Positions 24,612-27,448 of a stretch of 27,448 bases of DNA are shown here, in pieces. The stretch's first letter is position 1, and every line of letters starts with the position of its first letter. The notes below the pieces were generated by a model that had not been told where the DNA came from, made no database searches, and was given only the letters and a program-made list of their open reading frames with translations. Both the position numbers and the translations under genes were made by a program. This DNA comes from an uncultured Alistipes sp. (GTDB taxonomy: Bacteria; Bacteroidota; Bacteroidia; Bacteroidales; Rikenellaceae): assembly GCA_904502005.1 (NCBI GenBank), contig CAJGDC010000022.1, positions 1-27,448 on the forward strand. The letters are read 5' to 3'.

Positions 24612-26753
24612 ATGAAGCGAGTTGTTGTAATATTAGTAGCATTGTTTGCATTTCTGACCACTTCGGCGCAGATTGAGCACTCTATAATCCTTGAGCAGAG
24701 TAGCTTTCGCAAGGTTAATACTGATGCACTTACGGGGGTGAATATTGACCCTATTCGTAAGGATAGTTCTCGCAATCCTTGCGCAAGACTAAAGATTCGC
24801 TTTGCAAATATGAGCCGAGCCGAGGTCGATGAGTTGGTCGTTAAGGTTCAGTCAAATACAGATATTGTTCGCTGTGATGTGGCGCAATATTATGATAATG
24901 TGCTGATACTTGAGATGACAGCCCTACCCTACACGCGATTTTTTATTACCAGCCCAAGTTTTGGCGAGTCTAACCAAGTTACGCTCAACCTTGAGGCTAA
25001 TCGTGAGTATGAGATGGAGGCGAGGTTGAATCAATCATTTAGTATCGCTATTAGTAGTAATGTTGAGGGCGCGGAGGTATATCTTGACGGCATAATTAAG
25101 GGGCATACAGGTGCAAATCATGGACTTACGATTAAGAGAGTGATGATAGGTTCGCATACGCTCAAGCTAGTCTATGGCGATAAATCTGCTCAACAACAGA
25201 TTGAGGTAAATAGTGATAATATCTTCTTTCGCCAAGAGTTAAATGTTAAAATTGAACGCTACGATATAACGTTTAGGACAACACCTGCAGATGCTATTAT
25301 TGTTGTTGATGGTATGGAGCAGAGCGTTATAGATGGAGTGTTGTCGTTACGTCTTACTAAAGGTAACCACTCATACAACGTCAGTGCTGAACAATATCAT
25401 CCGCAGAGTGGATCAATCGTTGTAAATGGTCCTACAGAGCGGAGAATTGAGCTTGCGCCAAGATATGGTTGTCTTAGCGTTGAGAACGTAGAGCTTAATG
25501 GTGCAGAGGTCTTTGTGGATGGGAAAAGCGTCGGCATAGCACCTCTAAAGGTTTGTGATGTAATTATAGGCAGCCATACTATAAGGCTCTCAAAAGCGGG
25601 ATATAGCGACAATATTCAGACCGTTACAATTACGGAGGATAAGCCTGTAACTATCAATGCCACCCTTGCTAAGAGGGCAATATCTATATACGACCCTGAG
25701 TGTACATACAATATTGGCGATCTTGTTATAGTCAATGGCGTTCAAGGCGTTATCTTTCAAACCTCGCCTATGGTTAAGGTTGTCTCTGTAGATGAGGGTT
25801 ACACTGTTTATGCCCCCTGGACAAAGTCTAATGTCGAAATAGGTATAGATAGCCATGATTATTGCCGTGATAATATGGCGGTGGCTATGGCTGTTCCTAA
25901 TTGGCAAACCGATCTGCCTGCATTCAAGTGGTGTGCAGATTTGGGCGAGGGGTGGTATTTACCAGCCAGAACTGAACTCGTGGAGATTTATAAACAGAAA
26001 GATAAGATAAATCAGACCTTAACGCTCAATAATATGGCTACTTTGGGCTCAAAATGTAGTAGTAAATGGATGTGGTCTTCTACGGAGTGTGGCCGTGAGG
26101 CGTATTACATGGATTTTGAAAGAGGTCTCCCCTCTGATAATAAATATGGATTTTATGCTACTGACAAAAAGTTTAATTTTTCAGTAAGAGCTATATTCGT
26201 ATTAAGTCCTAAGAGCTCCGCTCCATATAAGGTTGGTGACTACTATAATGATGGTCAAAAAGAGGGCGTAGTGTTTGAGGTGTCGGCAGATGGAATGCAT
26301 GGCAAGATTGTTAGTATGGCAGAATCTGAGTCAAGAATTGCTTGGGCAGAAGGACAAGTCAATTACGAGAAGTTTTTAGGAGCTACGAGCAGAAGTGATG
26401 GTAAGTATAATATGTCAAAGGTCAAGGCTCTTGCAAATTGGCAGACCAACTATCCTGCATTTAGGTGGTGCGCTGTTCGTGGTGAGTGGTGGTATATCCC
26501 TGCTATAGATGAGATAAAGAGGCTTTTGGCTGATGAGCAGGTATTTAATGCAGTAAATGCCACTCTTTTAGCAAAAGGGGGCATGAAACTCAGAAAGAGT
26601 CACAATATGTCGGGTGTTCTGAAGGAGCTTTATTGGTCTTCAACAGAGTCGGATAAGAAGTCGCAAAGTTTTATTGTCTATATGCCAAGTGGAAATGTTA
26701 TAACAAATTTTAAGTCCTCAGAAGAGTTTGTTCGTGCAGTGGCGACTTTCTAA
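24612..26753 (+). CDS. Exported PEGA-repeat protein with two DUF1566-like modules
   Basis: This encodes 713 residues with a Sec signal (MKRVVVILVALFAFLTTSAQ). The frame stays open upstream to 24456, but the promoter at 24585-24592 places the true start at the ATG at 24612. An uncharacterised region (about 20-140) is followed by three PEGA-type beta domains (about 142-215, 216-285, 286-358); the hallmark is GAEVYLDG, AIIVVDG and GAEVFVDGKSVGIAPL. Two related C-terminal modules follow (about 366-535 and 538-713), each with YxxGD..., WQTxxPAFxWCA, WYLPA or WYIPA, WSSTE, and a final VRAxxxF. These resemble the DUF1566/Lcl C-type domains seen in many Bacteroidota surface proteins. A role in envelope attachment or ligand binding is conceivable, but no function is established. 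Confidence 0.82.
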   Translation: MKRVVVILVALFAFLTTSAQIEHSIILEQSSFRKVNTDALTGVNIDPIRKDSSRNPCARLKIRFANMSRAEVDELVVKVQSNTDIVRCDVAQYYDNVLILEMTALPYTRFFITSPSFGESNQVTLNLEANREYEMEARLNQSFSIAISSNVEGAEVYLDGIIKGHTGANHGLTIKRVMIGSHTLKLVYGDKSAQQQIEVNSDNIFFRQELNVKIERYDITFRTTPADAIIVVDGMEQSVIDGVLSLRLTKGNHSYNVSAEQYHPQSGSIVVNGPTERRIELAPRYGCLSVENVELNGAEVFVDGKSVGIAPLKVCDVIIGSHTIRLSKAGYSDNIQTVTITEDKPVTINATLAKRAISIYDPECTYNIGDLVIVNGVQGVIFQTSPMVKVVSVDEGYTVYAPWTKSNVEIGIDSHDYCRDNMAVAMAVPNWQTDLPAFKWCADLGEGWYLPARTELVEIYKQKDKINQTLTLNNMATLGSKCSSKWMWSSTECGREAYYMDFERGLPSDNKYGFYATDKKFNFSVRAIFVLSPKSSAPYKVGDYYNDGQKEGVVFEVSADGMHGKIVSMAESESRIAWAEGQVNYEKFLGATSRSDGKYNMSKVKALANWQTNYPAFRWCAVRGEWWYIPAIDEIKRLLADEQVFNAVNATLLAKGGMKLRKSHNMSGVLKELYWSSTESDKKSQSFIVYMPSGNVITNFKSSEEFVRAVATF

Positions 26754-26781
26754 GGGACATTGTCCTGAATTTTCCGTAAAA

Positions 26782-26816
26782 CAAATAAACCCGCCTTTAT
26801 GGGGCGGGTTTATTTG
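26782..26816. terminator. Bidirectional terminator between the PEGA gene and pfp
   Basis: A perfect 14-bp inverted repeat (26782-26795 with 26803-26816) has a 7-nt loop, GC core CCCGCC / GGCGGG and A/T-rich arms. It serves both convergent genes. Confidence 0.92.
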
Positions 26817-26833
26817 TCTATTGTTATCAGCAA

Positions 26834-27448
26834 CTACCACTCAAGAATCTTCTTAAAGTCGTATGCCTCTGGGTTAGCTACATACTGCTTTGCAGCCTCG
26901 TAGTCCTCAGGGGTGATGTAGTGGAGAACGTTGTTGATAATCTGCTGAATCTTGTCAGAGTTGATGTCTACCAAACGTGGTGGAATCTTACCCTCTGCAT
27001 TCTGAAGATCCTTAAGGTAGAGTGGTGAAACATAACCATCCTGGCTGATGTAAACCATACATCCGGTCTTACCCTCGCTAAAGAGCTTGTAAACACCCAT
27101 ACCGAGCTGTGAGCAGTATACAAGGTCGTATGCGATAGGGGTCTGGCAACGTACCTCGTAACCAATCTCTACTGGACGAGACTTAACCTTAAGACCGAGC
27201 TCAACGAGCTTCTTCTAAAGCATCTCGTTGAAGATGTGAGCCTTAGATACCTTACCGAGCTCTGGGTGACCGTGGTCGTCATATGAGAAGTGTACGCCTG
27301 ACTTAGCAATCTCCTCATCAGAGAGTGAGTGGAATACACCCTCAGAGATCATTGCAACACCGTACTCGATACCCATAATCTTACGCTTGATGATTGATGA
27401 AACAACGAGGTTTACAATCTTCTCAACAGTGATTGTAGTCTTGTTGAA
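26834..27448 (-). pseudogene. pfp: PPi-dependent phosphofructokinase, 3' part, interrupted by an in-frame TAG
   Basis: The reverse strand from the window edge is open for 77 codons, then hits TAG at 27217-27215, then continues in the same frame for 126 more sense codons to a TAG at 26836-26834. Both sides belong to one protein: IVSSIIKR-like NLVVSSIIKRKIMGIEYGVA and HIFNEML before the stop, KKLVELGLKVKSRPVEIGYE and YCSQLGMGVYKLFSEGKTG after it. This matches the long-form diphosphate--fructose-6-phosphate 1-phosphotransferase of Bacteroidales, a glycolytic enzyme interconverting fructose-6-phosphate and fructose-1,6-bisphosphate with PPi. The break is a single codon with no frameshift, so it may be a recent nonsense mutation or a sequencing error. 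An ATG at 27100 could restart an 88-residue fragment only. The N-terminal part with the PPi site is outside the window. Confidence 0.82.

Noticed and set aside
26834..27448. Genome-wide TAG reassignment to explain the amber codon in pfp
   Set aside because: TAG terminates several intact genes in this window at the expected protein ends, including pfp itself.

Overview
The window looks like a chromosomal segment of an anaerobic, gut-type member of the Bacteroidales (Bacteroidota). The evidence is: repeated TAnnTTTG -7 promoter boxes typical of that phylum's primary sigma factor; absence of obvious Shine-Dalgarno sequences; many lipoproteins and glycan-degrading enzymes; a PorX-type regulator; a BspA-like leucine-rich repeat lipoprotein; and a PPi-dependent phosphofructokinase. 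I cannot assign family or genus with confidence. I see no rRNA, tRNA, CRISPR array, transposase or phage gene.

Layout. (1) 1-3740: the 5' end of rpmI (L35, minus strand) is divergent from a serine-type sulfatase lipoprotein and its radical-SAM maturase (plus strand, 1-base overlap). These converge on an M50-like HExxH membrane protein. (2) 3747-9779, all minus strand: glmS, a secreted GH36 alpha-galactosidase and engB form a tight cluster. prs follows with its own promoter, a leader of about 230 nt and a terminator. (3) 9869-14836, plus strand: one operon encodes a complete PTS phosphorelay (mannitol-type EIICBA, HPr, EI) followed by galactokinase, and ends in a perfect 21-bp terminator hairpin. 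(4) 14844-16980, minus strand: a NUDIX protein overlaps PorX. (5) 17010-22601, plus strand: an S9 dipeptidyl-peptidase-like lipoprotein, then a 1052-residue fimbrillin-like/BspA-LRR lipoprotein with a recent 69-bp tandem duplication. (6) 22752-24541: a 139-residue protein resembling only the C-terminal domain of FtsZ converges on a GH109 (alpha-N-acetylgalactosaminidase-type) lipoprotein. (7) 24612-27448: a PEGA-repeat/DUF1566-like exported protein converges on the 3' part of pfp, which carries an in-frame amber codon.

How the genes fit together. The sulfatase, GH36 and GH109 enzymes and the S9 peptidase suggest foraging on sulfated or GalNAc/galactose-containing host or plant glycans and on peptides. 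Galactokinase feeds released galactose into the Leloir pathway, and GlmS makes glucosamine-6-phosphate for the envelope. The PTS operon is self-sufficient for PEP-driven uptake of mannitol or a similar polyol, which is unusual for this order, but the expected mannitol-1-phosphate dehydrogenase is not in the window. The best candidates for something undescribed are the FtsZ-C-terminal-like small protein, the PTS/galK operon, and the two multi-module exported proteins.
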